Source: a virus. From it: a stretch of 21,694 bases of DNA. Below, piece after piece: positions 1-7,387 of this stretch. Numbering within the stretch: the first letter of the stretch is position 1; every line of letters starts with the position of its first letter. The DNA lies in the IMG/VR virus record IMGVR_UViG_3300009512_000102, positions 1-21,694 of that record; one strand, written 5' to 3'. The notes under the pieces were generated by a model. The model searched no databases. It worked only from the letters and a program-made list of their open reading frames with translations, and had not been told where the DNA came from. The position numbers and the translations under genes are program-made.

Positions 1-1
1 A

Positions 2-2239
2 AAAGTATATTCCTATACAGAGTATCAAGCTTTGTTTGGGGATTCATTCAAATCAGGTAGTGATTATTTTCAGTATTTCACATCTATTACAGCAAAAGAA
101 TATTTAAAGCATGGTGGTCCTTTAACTGTCTGTAGAGTATTAGGAGGGTTAACATATCTTCCAGCAACTGCATCTGCTCACATGGCTAAAGCTTCACAAG
201 CATTAGCTATTCCTGGTATATTTACATGGAGTTTTCAAAATCTAGTAGCAGCACCACTACAAAAATTTGGTGACGGTGGTTTGGTACAGTATACTGCATC
301 TAATGGTACAGCATATTTATTCCAAGCAGAATCAGGTGTAATACCACCGAATAATCCAGCGGCAGCTACAAACGCTGCAGGAACAACTAAAGGTATTTAT
401 TACTTTGCAATTGGTGCAGCACCACATACAGCTGGTGTATCAGCAGTAGGTCAAACAGTAAACAATTTCATAGCAGGTAATACAGCTTCATCTGGTGGTA
501 CGTTCGCTTCTATAACAGGCGATACTTTCGTATCTCACTCAAACGTTGCACTGGTATCACCTCACTTTACAATATCAGGTTCAACTGGAGCAACTGGAAA
601 CATTACAATTAAATCTGGTTCTATAAGTTCAGGCTCTGCTTTAGGTGGTTCTTCTGGATATTTAAACAACAACGCATTTAGTGCATCAGTTGGTGGAATC
701 ACTGTAATGAATGAACTATCTCCTACTACACCTCTTTCAGGTGTACCTAAAGCATTAGCTAATGATGGTAATCCAACAACATGGAATAACTTTACAGCTT
801 CATTCAAAATAAAAACAATCGGTGATGGTACAGTTATGAACAGTACTCCACAAACATCTGCTGGTGTTGTCGGTGTTGGTAAAAACGATTTACTTACAAC
901 AGGTTCTGTTAAATACGGAACAAAAGATAATTTAAGATGGGAAGTATCAAACATATCTCAAACAAAAGGTACATTCACTGTATTGATTAGACGAGGTGAT
1001 GATACAAAGAAACGTAAAGTTATTTTAGAAACTTGGAATGGTTGTTCATTAGACCCAGGTGCTAATAACTATATAGGAAACAACATAGGTACTCAATATA
1101 ATACTTGCGATCAATCAGGAGTCACTCCATTTATACAGCCTTTTGGTTCATATCCAAATCGTTCAAAATATGTTTACATTGATGAAGCATCAGTATTACA
1201 GACAGTTGATTATTTAGATGACAACGGTGAGTTAGTTGATACAAAACAAACAGGTTCTTTACCAATGGTAAGTTCAGGTTCATTCGGTGGTGGACACAAT
1301 GGTGTTGAAGCAATTCATCCCCATAACTTCTACGACAAAGTTGGTATATCTGACAATCAAGGATTAAATTTAACTTTAGGTGCAGATGCCAATAATTCTT
1401 ACATAAATGCAATTTCATTGTTATCAAACGCTGATGAATATGATATCAACTTGCTAATTGCTCCAGGTGTTAACGACAAAGACCATAACAATATTACAGA
1501 ACATATGCTTACTACATGTGAAGGACGTGGTGATATGATGACAATCATTGATCCTGTACCTTATGGAATGGCTCTTGCAAATGCAGTTACAGAAGCAAAC
1601 GACAAGGATTCATCATACGGCGCAATGTATTGGCCATGGGTACAAATTGCGGACTCACAAACAGGAAGATATGTTTGGGTTCCTCAATCGGCAGTTATGC
1701 CAGGTATCTATGCATTCAACGATAAGGTATCTGCAGAATGGTTTGCACCTGCTGGTTTGAATAGAGGTGGACAAGAAATAGTAGTACAAGCAGAAAGAAA
1801 ATTAGCACACGCTGACAGAGATACTTTATACGAAGCTAATGTAAATCCAATTGCAACCTTCCCTGGTGAAGGTGTAGTTGTTTGGGGACAGAAAACTCTC
1901 CAAAAGAAAGCATCAGCATTAGATAGAGTAAACGTTAGAAGACTACTAATCAATCTTAAAAAATTCATCGCTTCAGTATCTAAATACTTAATCTTTGAAA
2001 ATAACACAGCAACAACTAGAAACCGATTTTTATCACAAGTTAACCCTTACATGGAATCTGTACAACAAAGACAAGGTTTATATGCCTTTAAGGTTGTTAT
2101 GGATGAATCGAATAACACACCAGATGTGATTGATAGAAATATCATGAAAGGTGATATATTCATTCAGCCGGCTAAGGCAGCAGAGTTTATTGTTATTGAC
2201 TTTAACATTATGCCAACTGGTGCAACGTTTAACGACTAA
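2..2239 (+). CDS. 18: Contractile tail sheath protein, gp18-like (5' partial)
   Basis: This is the sheath subunit that polymerises around the tail tube and contracts to drive the tube through the host envelope. The reading frame is open from base 2, so the true start lies upstream of the window; the TTG at 32 is internal. The first residues (FGDSFKSGSDYFQYF, then GGPLTVCRVL) match the conserved N-terminal part of T4-like sheaths. The last 120 or so residues (KKFIASVSKYLIFENN, QRQGLYAFKVVMDE, then IQPAKAAEFIVIDF) are the classic sheath C-terminal domain. At least 745 residues are present, against 659 for all of T4 gp18. The extra length is mostly a Gly/Ser/Thr-rich section at roughly residues 90-330 of the visible part, probably a surface-exposed insertion. 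The tube gene follows after 35 bases. Confidence 0.93.
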   Translation, partial: KVYSYTEYQALFGDSFKSGSDYFQYFTSITAKEYLKHGGPLTVCRVLGGLTYLPATASAHMAKASQALAIPGIFTWSFQNLVAAPLQKFGDGGLVQYTASNGTAYLFQAESGVIPPNNPAAATNAAGTTKGIYYFAIGAAPHTAGVSAVGQTVNNFIAGNTASSGGTFASITGDTFVSHSNVALVSPHFTISGSTGATGNITIKSGSISSGSALGGSSGYLNNNAFSASVGGITVMNELSPTTPLSGVPKALANDGNPTTWNNFTASFKIKTIGDGTVMNSTPQTSAGVVGVGKNDLLTTGSVKYGTKDNLRWEVSNISQTKGTFTVLIRRGDDTKKRKVILETWNGCSLDPGANNYIGNNIGTQYNTCDQSGVTPFIQPFGSYPNRSKYVYIDEASVLQTVDYLDDNGELVDTKQTGSLPMVSSGSFGGGHNGVEAIHPHNFYDKVGISDNQGLNLTLGADANNSYINAISLLSNADEYDINLLIAPGVNDKDHNNITEHMLTTCEGRGDMMTIIDPVPYGMALANAVTEANDKDSSYGAMYWPWVQIADSQTGRYVWVPQSAVMPGIYAFNDKVSAEWFAPAGLNRGGQEIVVQAERKLAHADRDTLYEANVNPIATFPGEGVVVWGQKTLQKKASALDRVNVRRLLINLKKFIASVSKYLIFENNTATTRNRFLSQVNPYMESVQQRQGLYAFKVVMDESNNTPDVIDRNIMKGDIFIQPAKAAEFIVIDFNIMPTGATFND

Positions 2240-2240
2240 G

Positions 2241-2256
2241 TGATATTTATATTAAA
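2241..2256 (+). promoter_or_regulatory. Late-type promoter motif A1 (TGATATTTATATTAAA)
   Basis: The motif begins one base after the sheath stop codon and lies 18 bases before the tube ATG. Its core TATTTATAT recurs at 2828, 3969 and 15189 ahead of other genes. No -35-like partner is visible, which fits a T4-type late promoter with a single -10-like element. Promoter function is inferred from recurrence and position. Confidence 0.55.
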
Positions 2257-2274
2257 TAAACAGGAGAAAAAGAA

Positions 2275-2766
2275 ATGGCAAATTTAATCGACCCAACGGA
2301 AATGATGTTCACAGCATTTGAACCAAAGGTAAAAAATAGATACGTATTTTATGTGGACGGACTTCCATCATACTTAATCAGAAAAGCTGCAAGGCCAAAG
2401 ATTGCTAATGGGGACGTAACACTTAAACATATAAATAACGAAAGACACTTAAAAGGTAGAAGTACATGGGAAACTATAAGCTTAGAGCTGTATGATCCAA
2501 TTGTACCTTCAGGTGCTCAGGCTGTTATGGAATGGGTAAGACTACACCACGAATCAGTAACAGGTAGAAATGGTTATGCAGACTTTTACAAAAAAGACTG
2601 TACAATCAATATTTTAGGACCTGTAGGTGATAAGGTAGAAGAGTGGACACTTAAAGGTGCTTTCATTACAGAAGCTGACTTTGGTGAAGTAACATGGGAA
2701 AATGACAATGAGCCAGCAATCATTACAATGACTCTAAGATTTGATTACGCAATCTTACAATACTAA
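2275..2766 (+). CDS. 19: Tail tube protein, gp19-like
   Basis: This is the subunit of the inner tail tube, through which DNA passes into the host. At 163 residues it matches T4 gp19 in length. It has the N-terminal pattern of the family (FEPKVKNRYVFYVDGLPSYLIRKAARPK), the central WETISLELYDPIVPSGAQ and HHESVTGRNGYADFYKKD stretches, and ends in a beta-rich segment (EVTWENDNEPAIITMTLRFD; read as separate strands). The start is an ATG preceded by CAGGAG at a normal spacing. It follows the sheath gene as in T4, has its own upstream late-type motif and is followed by an intrinsic terminator, so sheath and tube probably form the end of one transcription unit. Confidence 0.93.
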   Translation: MANLIDPTEMMFTAFEPKVKNRYVFYVDGLPSYLIRKAARPKIANGDVTLKHINNERHLKGRSTWETISLELYDPIVPSGAQAVMEWVRLHHESVTGRNGYADFYKKDCTINILGPVGDKVEEWTLKGAFITEADFGEVTWENDNEPAIITMTLRFDYAILQY

Positions 2767-2788
2767 TTGATTATTCAATAACGAAATT

Positions 2789-2818
2789 ATAGCCCAATTT
2801 ATTTTGGGCTATTTTTTT
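2789..2818 (+). terminator. Intrinsic (rho-independent) terminator
   Basis: A perfect 9-bp stem, ATAGCCCAA (2789-2797) with TTGGGCTAT (2804-2812), encloses a 6-base loop and runs directly into six further T residues (2813-2818). It lies 22 bases after the tube stop and before the next promoter-like motif, so it should separate the sheath-tube transcript from the baseplate run. Confidence 0.9.
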
Positions 2819-2823
2819 GTTTA

Positions 2824-2838
2824 TATATATTTATATAT
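2824..2838 (+). promoter_or_regulatory. Late-type promoter motif A2 (core TATTTATAT)
   Basis: The core TATTTATAT at 2828-2836 follows the terminator immediately and lies 39 bases before the ATG at 2876. This copy lacks the TGA prefix seen in the others and sits in a TA-repeat run, so it is the weakest match by sequence. Its position between a terminator and a new gene is what supports it. Confidence 0.45.
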
Positions 2839-2875
2839 GCAAGTTATATTAAAACAAAAATAAAGGAGTAGCATT

Positions 2876-3739
2876 ATGACAAAAGTAACAGAAAATTACC
2901 CAGGAAAAGAATTATCAACTGATCAATTAAAGCAACAGTTAGTAGAAGATGCAAAGATTGTTCAAGCAAAGGAAGCTAAATTCCCAACAGAGATTATAGA
3001 TTTACCAAGTAAAGGTTTATTATATCATAAAGACCACCCACTATCAACTGGACGAGTAGAAATGAAGTATATGACTGCTAAAGAAGAAGATATTCTTACT
3101 TCTCAAAATCTTATTCAGAAAGGTGTTGTGATTGATATGTTATTAAGATCTCTTATTGTAGGAAACGGAGAAGGCAAGCGAGTTAATTATGATGACCTTG
3201 TGTTAGGAGACAAAAACGCAATTATGGTAGCAGCAAGAGTGTTAGGTTACGGTGCTGAATATCCTATTGAACAAACATGTCCTAAGTGCCAGGCTAAATC
3301 AACTGAAACTATTGATCTTGCAAACTTAGACAACAAAGACATAGATATAACATCTAAAAACGAAAATATATTTGAATTCACTTTACCTTTAAGCAAGAAG
3401 GTTATAGCATTCAAGATCTTGTCTCACTCAGATGAAGCTAAGATTGCTGAAACAGCTAAAAAAATGAAGAAAAAAGCTCATTCTTCTCAAATTTCATTTG
3501 AATTAACAAGCAGACTTAAAGCAATGATACTTTCAGTTGATGGCGAAGACGATAGAAGAGAAATTGATTCGTTCATTGAAAATGAATTTATATCTAGAGA
3601 CTCATTAGCATTTAGAAAGAACTTGGATCTAGTAACACCTGATGTTGATATGACTCACTTCTTTGAATGCGGCGAATGCGGACATGAAGACTCAGTACAG
3701 ATTCCTTTAACCGTTGAGTTTTTTTGGCCTAGGGTCTAG
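2876..3739 (+). CDS. Baseplate hub assembly protein, gp26/gp51-like, with paired CxxC motifs
   Basis: The 287-residue product resembles the T4 baseplate family that includes gp26. It has the IIDLPSKGLLY opening (residues 40-50), a helical MTAKEEDILTSQNLIQKGVVIDMLLRS-type stretch (split here by reading it as two helices) and two CxxC knuckles, C135/C138 and C265/C268, that could hold one zinc ion. It should act in building the hub at the tail tip. The start has AAAGGAG 7 bases upstream. The frame ends 26 bases into the next gene, across a run of seven T residues (3719-3725), which may be a recoding site. The family call rests on motifs and position before the tape measure gene; the exact T4 counterpart is not certain. 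Confidence 0.72.
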   Translation: MTKVTENYPGKELSTDQLKQQLVEDAKIVQAKEAKFPTEIIDLPSKGLLYHKDHPLSTGRVEMKYMTAKEEDILTSQNLIQKGVVIDMLLRSLIVGNGEGKRVNYDDLVLGDKNAIMVAARVLGYGAEYPIEQTCPKCQAKSTETIDLANLDNKDIDITSKNENIFEFTLPLSKKVIAFKILSHSDEAKIAETAKKMKKKAHSSQISFELTSRLKAMILSVDGEDDRREIDSFIENEFISRDSLAFRKNLDLVTPDVDMTHFFECGECGHEDSVQIPLTVEFFWPRV

Positions 3740-3968
3740 CTATAGGCCCATTCTACACGAGCAGATATTTCAGCTTCTGTATTTCTCTAATGGTGGGTTT
3801 TCCCACGATGATGTATATAATATGCCTGTTTATCTTAGAATATTTTATTATAAGAAATTAAACGAACAGCATAAGAAAGAAAACGAGCAGATGGATAAAG
3901 CTCAAGGGAAAGGCAAATCTCCTAAGGGAATAAACATTCCATCTTTTGCGAAATCTCAAAAATCTTGA
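3714..3968 (+). CDS. Small tail-assembly-chaperone-like frame overlapping the gp26-like gene
   Basis: An 84-residue frame overlaps the previous gene by 26 bases and lies in the +1 frame relative to it. The only start in the overlap is a TTG at 3714 with no Shine-Dalgarno sequence; the next in-frame ATG would remove 37 residues. The core (HEQIFQLLYFSNGGFSHDD, then VYNMPVYLRIFYYKKLNEQ) has the 'short helix, Gly-Phe turn, Met-Pro, aromatic helix' look of small tail assembly chaperones, and the tail is Lys-rich. In many phages such a frame sits just before the tape measure gene and is made by ribosomal frameshifting, which fits the weak start and the T7 run. It may instead start independently, or the junction may hide an assembly indel. 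Function is inferred. Confidence 0.6.
   Translation: MSFFGLGSSYRPILHEQIFQLLYFSNGGFSHDDVYNMPVYLRIFYYKKLNEQHKKENEQMDKAQGKGKSPKGINIPSFAKSQKS
3719..3725 (+). other. T7 homopolymer, candidate recoding (frameshift) site
   Basis: Seven T residues lie inside the 26-base overlap of the gp26-like gene and the chaperone-like frame. In the upstream frame they are read TTT-TTT-T. A +1 slip, or a -2 slip, would join the two frames and give a fusion of about 370 residues. I see no clear downstream pseudoknot. A homopolymer error in assembly would look the same. Confidence 0.35.
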
Positions 3969-3981
3969 TATTTATATTAAA
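3966..3981 (+). promoter_or_regulatory. Late-type promoter motif A3 (TGATATTTATATTAAA)
   Basis: This is a 16-base perfect match to motif A1. Here the TGA is also the stop codon of the upstream frame. The ATG of the next gene is at 4009, with a ribosome binding site between them. Two identical 16-base copies at equivalent places argue for function rather than chance. Confidence 0.58.
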
Positions 3982-3995
3982 CTATATAACAGTAC

Positions 3996-4002
3996 AAGGA
4001 GA
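3996..4002 (+). promoter_or_regulatory. Ribosome binding site that fixes the start at 4009
   Basis: AAGGAGA lies 6 bases before the ATG at 4009. The frame is open further upstream to a TTG at 3946, but that start would place the promoter-like motif inside the gene and has no binding site, so 4009 is preferred. Confidence 0.7.
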
Positions 4003-4008
4003 GATGTC

Positions 4009-4284
4009 ATGGGTATCAAAAAATTACGAGAGTATGTTAAAGAAAAGATAAAGCTTGAAATGTCAAAAGATAAAAATTTGACAAAAGAAGGTATTATCGA
4101 CAATATCGTTAATCACGTAACCAACGTGCTTAAGAAAGCAAACGACAAAAGATTTGACTCAGCTATGAACCAGCTAGCAAAGTCAGGGCCTGAAGGTAAG
4201 AAGGCAGCCGAGCATTACTATGATTCTGTAGATTTGATAGACAAAGCAGCCGCTAACATGACTAACTATAATAAATACGATTAA
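4009..4284 (+). CDS. Hypothetical small helical protein before the tape measure gene
   Basis: I do not recognise this 91-residue protein. It is Lys-rich, predicted mostly helical (KKLREYVKEKIKLEMSKD, then IIDNIVNHVTNVLKKAND) and has no cysteine, signal peptide or membrane segment. It has its own late-type promoter motif and a good ribosome binding site, and its stop codon lies 9 bases before the tape measure ATG. Position suggests a role in tail assembly, for example binding the tape measure protein or the tail terminus, but nothing in the sequence shows that directly. Confidence 0.75.
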   Translation: MGIKKLREYVKEKIKLEMSKDKNLTKEGIIDNIVNHVTNVLKKANDKRFDSAMNQLAKSGPEGKKAAEHYYDSVDLIDKAAANMTNYNKYD

Positions 4285-4293
4285 ATATAAATT

Positions 4294-7200
4294 ATGGCCA
4301 ATGATAAAACGCAAGATCAAGAAGAGCTAAACTCCTTATTAAGTCAGGAGTCTTCTGTACTAGAGAAGATTGTATCTCTTGAGAACGATGTCAAGAATGT
4401 GATGAAGCAAAAGCTTCAGCTTAGGAACGAAGATCTCCAAACACAGAAGTCATTTGTTCAGTTTGTTCAGGCAGGTTTAGATATCGATGAGAAGCGAGTA
4501 CAAAATGCTCGTGACTTGGCTCAGCTTGGTAACAAAATTTTACAAGTAAAGGTACAAGACCAGAACTTAAACAATGCAAATCTAGCATCTGAACAATCAA
4601 TGTATGACGCTTCAAACAAACAGAAGCTTATTCATAACCAGAACTATCAAACTGGCTTGCTTATGGCAGAAACAAAAGATGGAATTGTTGACGCTGAAGA
4701 AGCAATACTCAAAATAATTAGAGATAAGAAAAAATTAGAAGATCCTTTATATAAAGCTAAGAAGGAAGAGCTTAAATTACTAGAGAAGAAAGAAGATTAC
4801 GAGAATAAATCTAGAGAGAATGGCGAAAAAATAAAAGGATTTTTCGAAGATATAAATGTATTAGCAAGCGATCCAAAAATAGCAGCTGGTGTGTTCACAG
4901 CGGTTATGTTAAAAAACGGAGTCGATTTTGCTGCAACTATGAGTGGAATTGGTGGCGACATGGGGCTATCAAGAGATCAGTCAATGGAGATGGCAGGTGA
5001 TTTAGGTGTAGCTTCAATAAAAGCTTTTGCCTTTGGAATATCTGCAAAAGAAATAGGTGAAGCATTTGCAGGCGTATCAGAGCAGATGGGATCGATGACA
5101 CCTGAAATGGTGGGTATGGCAGAGAACGCTGCCCACATGGCAAAGAGATTGAAATTATCTGGATCCGAAGCAGGTAAGTTATTTGCACTCACAAGTATGA
5201 TAGACGGCGGATCAGCAGATACTGCAGAGGCAACATTAAAGACAGTTGAAAATCTAGCAAGAGGTGCTAACGTACCTATAGGTAAAGTCATGAAAGACGT
5301 AGCTAACAGTGCCGATTTGATTGCTAGTTTTGGATATGACAATGTTGAAGCACTAGGTAAGGCAGCAGTAGAAGCTGCTAAGATGGGTACATCATTAGAT
5401 CAAATGGGCAAGACTGCATCTAAGTTAATGGATATAGACAACGCAAGAAATGAAGCGATGCAACTATCTGTTCTATTAAACCGAAGCATTGATGTAAGCA
5501 AGGCTCAACAGTTAATATATAGTGGAGATTTAGAAGGCGGATATAAAGAAATGCTGAGCCAGCTTGGAGGTATAGATGCATTTAATAAAATGGATTATTT
5601 CCAGAAGGAGAAAGCTGCAGCATTGATGGGACTATCAACAGGCGAAATGCAAAAACAATTAAACTTGGCTGCAGGTCTTACAGAGACAGGGTCCAAACAA
5701 GCAGAAGGCTGGGCAGCTGGTGCTGGGTTCTTGTCAGATGGTTGGGAATTTGCAAAAGGAAACGCAGAAACTTTGGTTGCAACTCTTGCACTTACTAAAT
5801 CATTAGGTAATACTAAAATTGCTATGTACTTGAAAGAAAAAGCTCACATGCTATGGAAGAAAGCATTTGGTGGCGGTGGCTCTAAAATTGCACAAGCTGC
5901 AGCAGCAGGCCCAATGAAAGCTGATGGTACTCCAGATATGAGGTTTAACTCAAATAAAGGACTGTTAAGTAAGATACAGAAGCCAGTAGACTCTGGTAAC
6001 AAGCTTACAACAAAAATGAACAAAATGCCAAAAAAGGACGGCAATGTAATATCAAGGTTCTTTAACTCGTTTAGCAAAGTTAAGTGGGGATCAATTGCAA
6101 AAGGTATAGTAGCTATGATTGGTATGGGTATTGCACTATTAGCATTTGTGCCAGGCTTTGCAGCTTTGGCAAGTGTGCCTGTTAAAGGTATACTGGCAGG
6201 TATAGGAACTCTTATTGCAATGACAGTTGCAATGAAACTTATGGGTAAATCATCAAGCTCGATACTTAAAGGTTCAGCCGGGCTTTTAATAATGGGAGCT
6301 GCTTTAATACCAGCAGCATTTGCATTCGGTATGATAGCCGATGTGCCTGTTGACGCTATGATTGGATTTGCGGCAGTGTTAGGTGTGCTAGGACTTGCAG
6401 TTGCATTGATAGGTATGCTAGGTACTTTACCTATAGGTGCAGCAGGGTTACTTATTATGGCAATAGCAATGATACCTGCAGCTTTAGCATTCCAAATGAT
6501 AGCAGGAATTCCAATGGGTGAGATGTGGAATTTTGCAGCAGTAATAAGTGTGTTAGGTTTAGCATTTGCAGGAATTGGAATGTTAGGTACATTACCTATA
6601 GGTGCATTAGGATTATTGCTTATGGCGCCAGCTATGATAATAGCTGCAGTTGCTTTTCAGATGGTTGCAGGCTTGCCAATGGGTGAGATGTGGAACTTTG
6701 CAGCAGTACTTTCAGTACTCGCATTGGCCATTGCAGGAATAGGATTTTTGCCAACAATATTTATAGGAGCAGCCGGTCTAATGATGATTGCTGCAGCAAT
6801 GATACCAGCCGCATTAGCATTTCAAATGGTAGCAGGAGTACCTGTTGAAAACATGATAGCTTTTGCAGCAGTACTTATAGGGCTAGGTGGTGCATTTGCA
6901 TTTTTAGGATTTGGTGCAGGGCTTATAGTTGCAGGTTCTCTAGCAATGTTAGTTGCAGCAGGAAGTCTTATTGTGTTTGGTACGGCAATGGGAATGATAC
7001 CTACTGAGTTAATGCAAGGTGAGCAAATGCTAATGATGGCTGCAGGAATGGGAGCTATGGGAGCGGCAGGTGTTGCTATGCTGTTTGGAGCTCCAGGATT
7101 TATGGCAATGTCAATGGGGCTAGTTATGTTTGCAGGAGCTCTTACACTTATTGCACCATTATTACCAGTAATTGAAAAACTTGCACAGCTAGGCATAATA

Positions 7201-7386
7201 GGCGATGTAAGTGTTGGAGGTGAAGGAGGCGGTAAAAAAGGCGGAGGTGGTGAAGACGATGAAAATGTAGTTGTAGCAAAATTAGATGAATTGATAGCAC
7301 TAATTTCACAAGGAGGTAAAGTGGTTATGGACGGAAGGGAAGTAGGGAAAGTAATCAACTTAGCAATAGGACCACAGGGAAGTTAA
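4294..7386 (+). CDS. Tail tape measure protein with 55-residue hydrophobic repeats
   Basis: This is the longest gene here (1030 residues). A tape measure sets tail length and occupies the tube lumen before DNA ejection. Residues 1-180 are charged and coiled-coil-like. Residues 190-600 are Ala/Gly/Met-rich helical segments typical of tape measures. Residues 610-970 are strongly hydrophobic and include four 55-residue repeats (residues 662-881) plus a decayed fifth. After a Gly-rich linker (residues 973-990) the C-terminus ends in a short amphipathic segment with VVMDGREVGKVIN, a pattern common at tape measure ends. The ATG has no Shine-Dalgarno sequence; it follows the upstream stop by 9 bases, so translational coupling is likely. 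T4 gp29 is only 590 residues, so a longer tail is predicted. Confidence 0.85.
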   Translation: MANDKTQDQEELNSLLSQESSVLEKIVSLENDVKNVMKQKLQLRNEDLQTQKSFVQFVQAGLDIDEKRVQNARDLAQLGNKILQVKVQDQNLNNANLASEQSMYDASNKQKLIHNQNYQTGLLMAETKDGIVDAEEAILKIIRDKKKLEDPLYKAKKEELKLLEKKEDYENKSRENGEKIKGFFEDINVLASDPKIAAGVFTAVMLKNGVDFAATMSGIGGDMGLSRDQSMEMAGDLGVASIKAFAFGISAKEIGEAFAGVSEQMGSMTPEMVGMAENAAHMAKRLKLSGSEAGKLFALTSMIDGGSADTAEATLKTVENLARGANVPIGKVMKDVANSADLIASFGYDNVEALGKAAVEAAKMGTSLDQMGKTASKLMDIDNARNEAMQLSVLLNRSIDVSKAQQLIYSGDLEGGYKEMLSQLGGIDAFNKMDYFQKEKAAALMGLSTGEMQKQLNLAAGLTETGSKQAEGWAAGAGFLSDGWEFAKGNAETLVATLALTKSLGNTKIAMYLKEKAHMLWKKAFGGGGSKIAQAAAAGPMKADGTPDMRFNSNKGLLSKIQKPVDSGNKLTTKMNKMPKKDGNVISRFFNSFSKVKWGSIAKGIVAMIGMGIALLAFVPGFAALASVPVKGILAGIGTLIAMTVAMKLMGKSSSSILKGSAGLLIMGAALIPAAFAFGMIADVPVDAMIGFAAVLGVLGLAVALIGMLGTLPIGAAGLLIMAIAMIPAALAFQMIAGIPMGEMWNFAAVISVLGLAFAGIGMLGTLPIGALGLLLMAPAMIIAAVAFQMVAGLPMGEMWNFAAVLSVLALAIAGIGFLPTIFIGAAGLMMIAAAMIPAALAFQMVAGVPVENMIAFAAVLIGLGGAFAFLGFGAGLIVAGSLAMLVAAGSLIVFGTAMGMIPTELMQGEQMLMMAAGMGAMGAAGVAMLFGAPGFMAMSMGLVMFAGALTLIAPLLPVIEKLAQLGIIGDVSVGGEGGGKKGGGGEDDENVVVAKLDELIALISQGGKVVMDGREVGKVINLAIGPQGS
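6277..6936 (+). repeat. Four tandem 165-bp repeats inside the tape measure gene
   Basis: Units start at 6277, 6442, 6607 and 6772, each encoding 55 residues with the frame AGLLIM..AMIPAALAFQM, then AG.PMGEMWNFAAV..VLGLA, ending LGTLPIGA. Spacing is exact with no indels. A fifth, degenerate unit follows to about 7100. Units 2 and 3 are closest. Each unit holds two hydrophobic helices long enough to span a membrane. Confidence 0.85.
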
Positions 7387-7387
7387 T

